Part shown: positions 11,325-19,912 of the stretch, in pieces
Numbering within the stretch: position 1 is the first letter of the stretch
How the letters are laid out: every line of letters starts with the position of its first letter
NCBI GenBank assembly: GCA_018402545.1
Contig: JAGYIL010000001.1
Span: 248,001-312,000 of the forward strand
DNA: 64,000 nt
Direction of reading: 5' to 3'
DNA from: Saccharospirillum sp.
GTDB lineage: Bacteria; Pseudomonadota; Gammaproteobacteria; Pseudomonadales; Natronospirillaceae
Translations under genes and position numbers: made by a program
Notes under the pieces: generated by a model
Databases searched by the model: none
What the model was told of the DNA's origin: nothing
Seen by the model: only the letters and a program-made list of their open reading frames with translations

Positions 11325-12275
11325 CTACACGCCACCGTGCCGCGGGCACACCCCAACACCGAGGCCCGTGCCCAGCGTTACCATCATGGCCGGTTTTGAA
11401 AACCGAAAGGCCAGCGCTGCTGCGGTGCTGTCGTGTTCCAGCAAGGCCAGCCCCGAGAAACCGGCGCCCGGCAACCACTGCTGGTGGAGTGTGGTGGCCA
11501 GGTGCTCGCAATCTTCAATAAGCCGGTGGTAAACGCCGGAGTGATAGTCGTGCGGATGGCCGTGGTCGAGATAGCAGGCCAGGCTGATGGCCAGTGGCAA
11601 GCGCCCGTCGAGGTGCTCGCGAGTGTCTTTCAATACCGCCCGGAAGGCTTCCGCCCTGAACAGGCCCTGATCGTCCAGCCAGTGATCTACCGTTAGTTCC
11701 GGCAGCGGCACAATGCGGTTGCCATGATGATACGCCAGCCCGCGTTTGATGCCGGTGGCGCCAAAATCCATCACCACCAGCGGCTCGGCGGAACCATAGT
11801 GCTGGGCCAGCCCAACCAGACCGGTTTGCCCGGCCCAGGGTGATACCAGCACGTTCAACGGCGCCAGCGCGTTTTCCAGCAGGTGCGCCAGCTGCTGGCC
11901 AAACTCGCCACTGGTCAGCCCTCCCGCCAAAACCAGGGTTTCGCAGCTTTGCCAGTAGTGCGCGTACCGGCGCTGGAAGTCGGACCCATCCGCCCAGGCC
12001 TGGCCGGTGCGGGCGGTTTGGATCACCCGGATCAGGCGTTTGGCAAAGGTCTGCAGAATGGCCTGGTCGGCCTCGGCCTCGCCGCTGAAGGTCGTCAGGA
12101 ACTGGCGCACCGAGCGCTCGTCGCCCGGGTTGTGTTCATGAATCAGCGACAGCAACGCCGGTGTCGAAACCCAGTACCGCGCTGGGCGGGGTTCATCCTG
12201 CGCGGTCATGACGACGGGCATGCGATTCAGCGAGGCTTCGGGCGTCAGTGCCAGCGGTGAGCCATGTGCATTCAT
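11325..12275 (-). CDS. ASKHA-fold (hexokinase/ROK-like) protein, function uncertain
   Basis: VVMDFGATGIKRGLAYH and MVTLGTGLGVGVCP phosphate-binding-like motifs. Confidence 0.55.
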   Translation of the reverse strand: MNAHGSPLALTPEASLNRMPVVMTAQDEPRPARYWVSTPALLSLIHEHNPGDERSVRQFLTTFSGEAEADQAILQTFAKRLIRVIQTARTGQAWADGSDFQRRYAHYWQSCETLVLAGGLTSGEFGQQLAHLLENALAPLNVLVSPWAGQTGLVGLAQHYGSAEPLVVMDFGATGIKRGLAYHHGNRIVPLPELTVDHWLDDQGLFRAEAFRAVLKDTREHLDGRLPLAISLACYLDHGHPHDYHSGVYHRLIEDCEHLATTLHQQWLPGAGFSGLALLEHDSTAAALAFRFSKPAMMVTLGTGLGVGVCPRHGGV

Positions 12276-12404
12276 AGGGGTGGGTCATCGATTAACATCC
12301 CGCCACCATAGTTCGCGATGGGCGACTTGAACAGGCGAATCGTGTCAGAATAGTGCTGACGAATGAATGAAACGAGATCCGGCCTTTGCCGGGTGAGGGT
12401 GGGT

Positions 12405-12842
12405 ATGGCTACATTGCTTCATCAGATCACAATCGACGCGCCGGCCAGCCGAATCTGGGAAATGCTGACAACCCGGCTTGGTCTGCAATCCTGGTGGGAT
12501 GGCACCGTCAGTATTGCCGGCGGCGATTGCTGGCGACTGAGCTCGGATGATCTGGACAGTCCGGTAACGCTCAAAGTGGTTGAGGAAGAGCCCGACAAAA
12601 CGCTGGAATGGTTGTGCGTGCTGGGCGACCCGGACTGGGAAAACACCCTGGTGTTGTGGACTCTGGAAAAGGCCGACCGCGGCTTCACCATTCGGCTGGA
12701 GCACCGCGACTGGCGTTTGAACGAGGCAGATCTTGCCGCCGAGAACACCCGCTGGGGCGAACGCCTGATGAAACTGCGCCTGCAGTGTCATCACAACGAT
12801 GACTTGCCGGTCAACGACGACGATCTGAGTGTCTGGACGTGA
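12405..12842 (+). CDS. SRPBCC/START-like ligand-binding domain protein
   Basis: HQITIDAPASRIWEMLTTRLGLQSWW... typical SRPBCC N-terminus. Confidence 0.7.
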   Translation: MATLLHQITIDAPASRIWEMLTTRLGLQSWWDGTVSIAGGDCWRLSSDDLDSPVTLKVVEEEPDKTLEWLCVLGDPDWENTLVLWTLEKADRGFTIRLEHRDWRLNEADLAAENTRWGERLMKLRLQCHHNDDLPVNDDDLSVWT

Positions 12843-13522
12843 TTCCCCCGGCCATCATCGAATGCAATCCGCACTTCTGCGTGCTCGATAAACCCGCTGG
12901 CTGGACGGTGCAGGAATCCGAAGACAGCTGGGGGCTGCTGCGTTGGGCACGGGCCCAGCTAGGTGGCGATGTCTTCCCGGTTCACCGGCTCGATAAACCG
13001 ACCACCGGCCTGGTACTGATGGCGCGCAACGCGGCCGCCAACCGGGCGCTGAGCATGCAGTTTCAGTACCGGCAGATTCAAAAACAGTACCTTGCCGTCA
13101 GCGATCACAAACCCAGTAAGAAACAGGGTGCCGTCATCGGCGATATGATCCGCAGCCGGCGCGGTCAGTGGAAGCTGGCACGCACTCGCGAGCATCCGGC
13201 CATCACCCGCTTCACCTCGGTATCACTCGCGCCTGGCGTGCGCGGCTATACGCTGGTGCCGCACACCGGCAAAACGCATCAGTTGCGTGTGGCGATGAAA
13301 AGCCTGTCGAGCCCGATCATCGGCGACAAACGCTATGGCGGCACCGAAGCCGAACGCCTCTATCTGCATGCGCATCGTCTGGCGTTCGACTGGCAGGGGC
13401 GGCATTATGCGTTTGAGTCGATGCCTCAGGGGCACTGGTTTGAGCGCTGGCGCGAGCTGGGCTTGCCGGAGGCGTCAGAGGTTTCGGCAGCCCTGGAAAC
13501 CCATGCGGGCGTTGATCAATAA
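12839..13522 (+). CDS. RluA-family pseudouridine synthase
   Basis: VHRLDKPTTGLVLMAR; THQLRVAMKSLSSPIIGDKRYGG. Confidence 0.9.
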   Translation: MIPPAIIECNPHFCVLDKPAGWTVQESEDSWGLLRWARAQLGGDVFPVHRLDKPTTGLVLMARNAAANRALSMQFQYRQIQKQYLAVSDHKPSKKQGAVIGDMIRSRRGQWKLARTREHPAITRFTSVSLAPGVRGYTLVPHTGKTHQLRVAMKSLSSPIIGDKRYGGTEAERLYLHAHRLAFDWQGRHYAFESMPQGHWFERWRELGLPEASEVSAALETHAGVDQ

Positions 13523-13536
13523 GCAAGGAGAGCCGG

Positions 13537-14934
13537 ATGCTGTGGTGGCAATTGCCGGAAGTCTGGATCAGTCTGGCCCTGTCGTGCACCCTGGGTGGTC
13601 TGGTGGTGGGTGGCTTTGCCATTCGCACTCGCCGTCAACTCGAAGCGGCCCTGGCCGACGCTGAACAGAATCATCAGCAAGTGCAGTTTGAACTGTCGCG
13701 ACATACGGCAGAACAGCAGCGGCTGGAGGCTCAGCTCGACGATTTGAACGCCCGGAACGACCGGCTTTTGTTGCAATTGCGTCAGCGTGAAACCCGGCTG
13801 GCCGGGCTTGAATCCCAACACCAGGCCGAGCAACAACACCACCGCGAACAGGTCGCCTTGCTGACCGACACCCGCGACGCCCTGAAAGCCGAATTCAGCC
13901 AACTGGCCAACGAGATTTTTGAAGCCAAAGGCAAACGGTTCAGCGAACAAAACCAGACCAGCCTGAACGCCTTACTGACGCCGTTCCGCGAACAGGTGCA
14001 GGAATTCCGCAAACGCATCGACGACATTCATACCCAGGATACCCGGGGTCACAGTGAGCTGATGAGTCAGTTGACTCAGTTAAAGGACCTCAATACCCAA
14101 TTAAACCAGCAGGCCGATGACCTGACCCGCGCGCTGAAAGGCGATAAAAAACTGCAGGGCAACTGGGGCGAAATGCAGGCCGAGAAAATTCTGGAAAGCG
14201 CGGGTTTGCAACGCGGCCGTGAATACGACCGGGAAGCCAACTTCAAAGACGACAATGGCCAGAACAAACGGCCGGATTTTCTGGTCAACCTGCCCGATGG
14301 CAAACACCTGATCATCGACAGCAAGGTCTCGCTGAATGATTACCAGCAATACGTCGCTGCCGACACTGAACTGGAACGCGAGCTGGCATTGAAGCGGCAC
14401 GTCGCGGCGGTCCGCCAGCACATTCGCAGCTTAAGCGATAAAAATTACCCGCATCTGAACGGTTTGAACTCACCGGATTTTGTGTTGATGTTCATGCCCA
14501 TCGAACCTGCCTTTGTTGCTGCCTTTCAATCCGACCCGGCGTTGTTTAACGACGGCTTCAAACAGAACATCGTGGTCGTTACGCCGACGACCTTGTTGGC
14601 AACGTTGCGCACCGTAGCCAATCTGTGGACGCTGGAACGCCAGAACGTGAACGCCAAACAGCTCTTTGATCAGGCCGGTAAGGTCTACGATAAACTGCGT
14701 ACCTTCGCGGTGCACATGGAAAAGCTCGGCAGCCAGATCAACACCGCCAGCAACACTTACGATACCGCCTGGAAAACACTGCGCGACGGCCGGGGGTCGC
14801 TGGTGCGCCAGGTTGAAATACTCGAAGAACTGGGCGCCACTGTGCGCCAGAAGCTGCCGGACAGCGTGGCCACCGAACTGTCGGCAAATCATCGCACCAA
14901 CGGCACCCGGGCCTCCTCAACCGAAGACGATTGA
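13537..14934 (+). CDS. rmuC: DNA recombination protein RmuC
   Basis: Coiled-coil N-terminus then KRPDFLVNLPDGKHLIIDSKVSLNDYQQY. Confidence 0.95.
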   Translation: MLWWQLPEVWISLALSCTLGGLVVGGFAIRTRRQLEAALADAEQNHQQVQFELSRHTAEQQRLEAQLDDLNARNDRLLLQLRQRETRLAGLESQHQAEQQHHREQVALLTDTRDALKAEFSQLANEIFEAKGKRFSEQNQTSLNALLTPFREQVQEFRKRIDDIHTQDTRGHSELMSQLTQLKDLNTQLNQQADDLTRALKGDKKLQGNWGEMQAEKILESAGLQRGREYDREANFKDDNGQNKRPDFLVNLPDGKHLIIDSKVSLNDYQQYVAADTELERELALKRHVAAVRQHIRSLSDKNYPHLNGLNSPDFVLMFMPIEPAFVAAFQSDPALFNDGFKQNIVVVTPTTLLATLRTVANLWTLERQNVNAKQLFDQAGKVYDKLRTFAVHMEKLGSQINTASNTYDTAWKTLRDGRGSLVRQVEILEELGATVRQKLPDSVATELSANHRTNGTRASSTEDD

Positions 14935-15004
14935 CCCGCGTCACTATCGAAGCGCCCCGGCTGTATTATATAATGTGTTTCTAATGTAAAGGCCGTTACC
15001 TGTC

Positions 15005-16744
15005 ATGCCCCATCGCGCTCATCTGTTTTCCCTGAAGCCAGCCCATGCACTGCGCGAAGTGATGGCTGAAGGCTATAACACAGGCAAGCTGGTGCGTGAT
15101 CTGCTGGCGGGCATCACCGTTGGCATTATTGCGATTCCCCTGGCCATGGCCCTGGCGATTGCCAGCGGTGTCCCCCCTCAATACGGTCTCTACACCGCTA
15201 TCATTGCCGGCTTTGTTATCGCCCTGACCGGCGGTTCCCGGTTCAGTATCTCCGGCCCGACAGCCGCCTTCGTCGTTATCCTATACCCCATTGCCCAACG
15301 CTATGGATTGGGCGGCCTGTTATTGGCCACCGTGATGTCGGGCATGATTCTGGTCGGGCTGGCAGTGCTGCGCCTGGGCCGACTGATCGAATACATTCTC
15401 GAGTCGGTGACCCTGGGTTTCACGGCGGGCATAGCCGTTGTGATTGCCATCTTGCAGGTGAAGGATGTGTTCGGCTTACCCATCGAATCGATGCCGGAAC
15501 ACACTGCAGACAAGGTCTGGCTACTGGCACAGTCATTACCCGAACTTGCCTGGCCCAGTGTGTTTGTGGCCGTCGCCACTTTTGCCGTGCTGCTGCTTTG
15601 GCCCCGGTTGCGCTGGCCGGTACCGGCGCATTTACCAGCGGTAGTAGTGGGCACGCTGATCGCCTGGTGGCTGAACAGCCAGGGCTGGTCAGTCGATACC
15701 ATAGGCAGCCGGTTCAGTTACTCCCTGGCCGATGGGTCGACGGGGCAGGGCATTCCACCGGTGCTGCCAGCCTTTGAGTGGCCCTGGCAACGCGCCGGTG
15801 GCGATGGCTTGCCGGTTGGGTTGAGCTGGGCACTGGTCATCGAATTGTTGCCTGCCGCCTTCGCGATTGCCATGCTCGGTGCCATCGAATCCCTGCTCTG
15901 CGCCGTTGTGCTCGACGGCATGTCGGGCAAGCGGCACAGTGCCAACAGTGAGTTGCTGGGGCAGGGCATTGGCAACATCGTGACGCCGTTTTTCGGTGGC
16001 ATTACCGCAACGGCAGCCCTGGCCCGGTCGGCCGCAAATTTCAAGAACGGTGCGGTCAGTCCGGTTTCAGCCATGGTGCACGCCGGTGTCGTCCTGCTGG
16101 GTCTGGTAGCTCTGGCGCCGGTGCTCGCCTGGCTGCCCATGCCCGCTATGGCGGCCTTGCTGCTGATGGTCGCCTGGAACATGAGTGAAGCGCCCAAAGC
16201 CGTGCACCTGCTAAAAACCGCGCCGCGTGGCGATATCTGGGTGTTCCTGACCTGTTTCTCACTGACTGTACTGGTCGACATGGTGATGGCTATTACCGTG
16301 GGCATCCTGCTGGCGGCTGTGCTCTTTGTGAAAGAAATTGCCGAGATGACCCGCGTTACCGACATCAGCCAGAATCGCAAACTGGTCGAGGGTGACTTGC
16401 CCGAGGGCTGGACAGTCCTGAAGATTAACGGGCCTTTGTTTTTTGCCGCCGCGGATCGGGTTTTTGGTGAAATGGCACAACTGTGCCAGCAGCGTCAGGG
16501 CATAATTCTGTACATGGATGGCGTACCGATTCTCGATGCCGGCGGGCTCGCTGCCCTGGAAAAGCTGATCGCCAATTGCGGTCGAAACAACACCCGTATC
16601 TTCATCGCCGACCTGCAATTCCAGCCGCTGAAAACCCTGGCTCGCGCCAAGGTAAAGCCGGTACCGGGGGTCAGTCAGTATTTTTCAACGCTGAATGAGG
16701 CGTTGCTGGCGGTTCGGTCGGAGCGACCTTCCGTTGCCTCGTAA
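15005..16744 (+). CDS. SulP family anion permease with STAS domain
   Basis: LLAGITVGIIAIPLAMALAIASGVPPQYGLYTAIIAGFV; C-terminal STAS. Confidence 0.93.
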   Translation: MPHRAHLFSLKPAHALREVMAEGYNTGKLVRDLLAGITVGIIAIPLAMALAIASGVPPQYGLYTAIIAGFVIALTGGSRFSISGPTAAFVVILYPIAQRYGLGGLLLATVMSGMILVGLAVLRLGRLIEYILESVTLGFTAGIAVVIAILQVKDVFGLPIESMPEHTADKVWLLAQSLPELAWPSVFVAVATFAVLLLWPRLRWPVPAHLPAVVVGTLIAWWLNSQGWSVDTIGSRFSYSLADGSTGQGIPPVLPAFEWPWQRAGGDGLPVGLSWALVIELLPAAFAIAMLGAIESLLCAVVLDGMSGKRHSANSELLGQGIGNIVTPFFGGITATAALARSAANFKNGAVSPVSAMVHAGVVLLGLVALAPVLAWLPMPAMAALLLMVAWNMSEAPKAVHLLKTAPRGDIWVFLTCFSLTVLVDMVMAITVGILLAAVLFVKEIAEMTRVTDISQNRKLVEGDLPEGWTVLKINGPLFFAAADRVFGEMAQLCQQRQGIILYMDGVPILDAGGLAALEKLIANCGRNNTRIFIADLQFQPLKTLARAKVKPVPGVSQYFSTLNEALLAVRSERPSVAS

Positions 16745-17029
16745 CTCAAGTTTCGGAGTTCGGTTTGGCTAAGAGGCATTGGCCCGCACCGGCCACCTGG
16801 GATACCCCTGTGGGGTCGGGCGGGATGCCGCCCACTCAATCCGTCCTGGCGGTCCGACGTCTCGGGCCTAGGCCGCAGGATATGAATCCCATCCATGGGA
16901 TTCACCCTTCGGGTTCGCTTCGCTCATGCTAAAACGCTCCCGGCGTTTTAGTCCATGCTGCGGACTACCCCACAGGGGTACCCCAGGTAGCCGCCGCTTG
17001 TCATTTCGGCGAACTCCGAAACTTGAGTT
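16743..17029 (-). repeat. Dispersed intergenic palindrome, copy 2 (with ~80-nt insertion in one arm)
   Basis: Outer 20-bp perfect IR 16743-16762 / 17010-17029 (AACTCAAGTTTCGGAGTTCG); closing stem 16795-16816 / 16967-16988 (21/22). Confidence 0.9.
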
Positions 17030-17154
17030 CTGAGGCTAGTGGCCCATGCGTAAAGTGAACAGTGACAGAACTTTGCGCATGAACCACTACCCCCCACCGC
17101 TGACATTTTTTGACAGACGGTTACACTGTGCTCCCCCACTCGACGGAGCCTGCC

Positions 17155-17934
17155 GTGGCTGATCTTTCCTGGTTGCAACTGACTGGTATTTTCCTGACCT
17201 TTGTCTGGAGCGGCTTTGTGCGTTCCGGTCTGGGGTTTGGTGGTGCGGCACTGGCGTTGCCGTTTCTGTTGCTGATCAGCGACCGGCCGGTGGTGTTCTT
17301 GCCGATCATTGCCATCCATCTGCTGGTGTTTTCGTCGATCACGGTCTGGCAAAGTCATCGCAATCGACCGAAGGCAACGGGCACGGAGAAAGCCGAGGGC
17401 AGCATCAACTGGCGCTATCTGCGCACGGTTATTCTGATTCTGCTGATTCCCAAGCTGATTGGCGTGTTCGGCTTGCTGACCCTGCCGGATGCGGTGATGA
17501 GCGGCATTATTTTCGTTATTGTCGGGCTGTATTCCGTCACTTACATTTTGCAGATGCCGTTTCGTAGCAACAGCAAATGGCTCGATGGGGTCTTTCTTGC
17601 CCTGGGCGGTTATATCAGCGGTACCTCATTGGTGGGCGCACCGCTGATCATTGCCGTGGTGTCCCAGAAGATTCCGCGGTTTCAACTGCGTGACACCCTT
17701 TTTGTGCTCTGGTTTATCCTGGTGTGCATCAAGCTGACGGCCTTTATTGCCTTCGATGTTGACCTGCAACTGATTCATCAGCTGTGGTTACTGCCTGCCG
17801 CAGCGATTGGCCATGTGATGGGGCTTCGTTTCCATACCCGCTTGCTGAAAACCGAGGCCTCACGATTCTATCAGGGCCTCGGCTGGGTGCTGTTGATCAC
17901 CAGTGGGATTGGCGTTATCCAACTCTGGCTCTGA
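17155..17934 (+). CDS. TauE/SafE (TSUP) family membrane protein
   Basis: FVRSGLGFGGAALALPFLLLISDRPVVFLPIIAIH; GTG start with GGAG RBS preferred over the upstream TTG at 17110. Confidence 0.8.
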   Translation: MADLSWLQLTGIFLTFVWSGFVRSGLGFGGAALALPFLLLISDRPVVFLPIIAIHLLVFSSITVWQSHRNRPKATGTEKAEGSINWRYLRTVILILLIPKLIGVFGLLTLPDAVMSGIIFVIVGLYSVTYILQMPFRSNSKWLDGVFLALGGYISGTSLVGAPLIIAVVSQKIPRFQLRDTLFVLWFILVCIKLTAFIAFDVDLQLIHQLWLLPAAAIGHVMGLRFHTRLLKTEASRFYQGLGWVLLITSGIGVIQLWL

Positions 17935-17959
17935 GCCGGATATCGCCACCTTAGCAGCG

Positions 17960-18952
17960 TCAGTCCTTTTCGCTGTCGAACAGCTCCGTGTCGATCTCGG
18001 CCAGTGTCGCCTTGCCGTAGCGAGGGCCGCTGACAGTATCGAGGTTAATCGCCCGGTCGAGTTCGTCGAGAACATCTTCGCTGAGTTCAATGTCGGCGGC
18101 GGCCAGGTTATCCCGGGCGTGGTCGAGTTTGGTGGTGCCGGGAATAGCGACCATGGTGGGGGTCTGGTTCAGCACCCAGGCCAGGGTCAGCTGGGCGGGG
18201 GTGATGCCCAGATCCGCCGCGATCGATTTGACCGGGTCGAGCATAGCCAGGTTTTTCGGATAGTGTTCGTCGGAGAAACGCGGCATCTTGCGGCGAATGT
18301 CGGTGTCAGGGAGCTGGTTCGGGTCGGTAAGCTCGCCGCTCAGGTAGCCCCGGGCCAACGGGCTGAAAGCGACAAAAGTGATGTCGAGCTCTTCACAGGC
18401 CTTCAGCACGGCAATTTCCGGATTGCGGCTCCACAGAGAGTATTCAGTCTGCAGGGCGGTGATCGGATGCTCGCGATGCGCCTTGCGCAGTGTGTCGGCC
18501 GAGACTTCTGATAAGCCCAGGTGCCGTACCTTGCCCTGTTGCACTAGATCGGCCATGGCACCAATGCTTTCTTCAATGGGAATGCGCTTGTCCCAGCGGT
18601 GCAGGTAGTAGAGGTCGATAACCTCGGTGTTCAGGCGGCGCAGGGCGTCTTCGCAGGTCTGTTTGATGACATCCGGGTGGCCATCAATTGAACGCTGACC
18701 GGTTTCATCCTTGAACATGCCGCACTTGCTGGCCAGGTAAAACTCATCGCGACGGTGCATTACGGCTTTGTCGAGCAGCGATTCGTTGCTGCCAAAGCCG
18801 TAGAGGGCGGCAGAGTCGAGGTGGTCGTAACCCAGGTCGAGCGCTTCGTTCAGGAAGGTAATGGCGTCGGCCTCAGCAGGCCGCGGGCCATAGGCGTGCG
18901 ACAGGTTCATGCAGCCAAGGCCGATGCGACGGGTGTCTTTCAGGTTCTTCAT
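17960..18952 (-). CDS. Aldo/keto reductase
   Basis: IGLGCMNLSHAYGP..., ALDLGYDHLDSAALYG, DLYYLHRWD; start reassigned to MKNLKDTRRIGLG. Confidence 0.93.
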   Translation of the reverse strand: MKNLKDTRRIGLGCMNLSHAYGPRPAEADAITFLNEALDLGYDHLDSAALYGFGSNESLLDKAVMHRRDEFYLASKCGMFKDETGQRSIDGHPDVIKQTCEDALRRLNTEVIDLYYLHRWDKRIPIEESIGAMADLVQQGKVRHLGLSEVSADTLRKAHREHPITALQTEYSLWSRNPEIAVLKACEELDITFVAFSPLARGYLSGELTDPNQLPDTDIRRKMPRFSDEHYPKNLAMLDPVKSIAADLGITPAQLTLAWVLNQTPTMVAIPGTTKLDHARDNLAAADIELSEDVLDELDRAINLDTVSGPRYGKATLAEIDTELFDSEKD

Positions 18953-19130
18953 GGGGCTCTCCGCTGTTTGATTTGGGGCCAGTGTACGTTTTTGCGGCGT
19001 TTCATGGTTAGTACGCTCTGTTGCAGCCCCTCTTTGGCCTGCAAATCCGTTTGTGGCGAGCCTGGTTGCAGGTTCGGTACGTTTCAAAAGCGAATGTCAG
19101 AGGGGGCGGTTTCGGCTAGGTACAGAAACG

Positions 19131-19682
19131 TCACTGCTTGGTGCAAAAATAGACCAGGGCGGGGGGGATGTTGATCAGCACGCGCTTGCATTCGTAACGA
19201 CCGTAAACCGACAGGAAGTAGGGCTGCAGCAGCCGGGTGTACTGAAAGGCGATGAACACCCCGCCCGGGCGCAGGGCGGCATGAATGTCTGAAAACAGGG
19301 CATGGCGCTGCTGGTTGTCGAAATTGGCAAACGGCAGGCCGGATATCACGCAATCGACGCTGTTCAGATCGTGGTTTGCCAGAACATCGGGCAGCAGAAA
19401 GGCATCGTGATGGGTGTGTACGTCCGGGAAGCGCGCGTTCAACTCGTGGCGCATGTCGTCGTCGCGCTCGAAACTGATAAAAGTTGAGCCGGGTTTGCGC
19501 TGGGCATCGATGGCGGCGGTGATGACGCCGGTGCCAGCGCCGAGTTCGACAATATGGTCGGTTGTTTGCCAGTCAACGCTTTCCAGCATCCGGGTCACCA
19601 GAAAGCGGCTACTGGGCACAATGCTGCCAATGGCCGCCGGTGACCGCGCGAAGCGTTTCATAAAGGTCCAAGTACTCAACAT
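19131..19682 (-). CDS. Class I SAM methyltransferase (phospholipid N-methyltransferase-like)
   Basis: FMKRFARSPAAIGSIVPSSRFL ... VELGAGTGVITAAI; PmtA-like N-terminus. Confidence 0.7.
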   Translation of the reverse strand: MLSTWTFMKRFARSPAAIGSIVPSSRFLVTRMLESVDWQTTDHIVELGAGTGVITAAIDAQRKPGSTFISFERDDDMRHELNARFPDVHTHHDAFLLPDVLANHDLNSVDCVISGLPFANFDNQQRHALFSDIHAALRPGGVFIAFQYTRLLQPYFLSVYGRYECKRVLINIPPALVYFCTKQ

Positions 19683-19912
19683 CTCACCTGCCTGGTCGCA
19701 TATTGGCGAAGGTTTTATTGTGGTTGGTGCCTGCCGGGTCGTTAGCGGTGGCCTGAAACCCAGGGTAATGGCTGAGCAGTGCTTCAATGTACCAGCCCTG
19801 AGGCCAGTCTGGCACCCTCTTTTCAACTCACACACACAGAAGATGACCAATGGCTGACGTAGACGCCATCTGACTCAGCCTCCATACTGGCCACTGTTCA
19901 GTCAGGGAAAAG

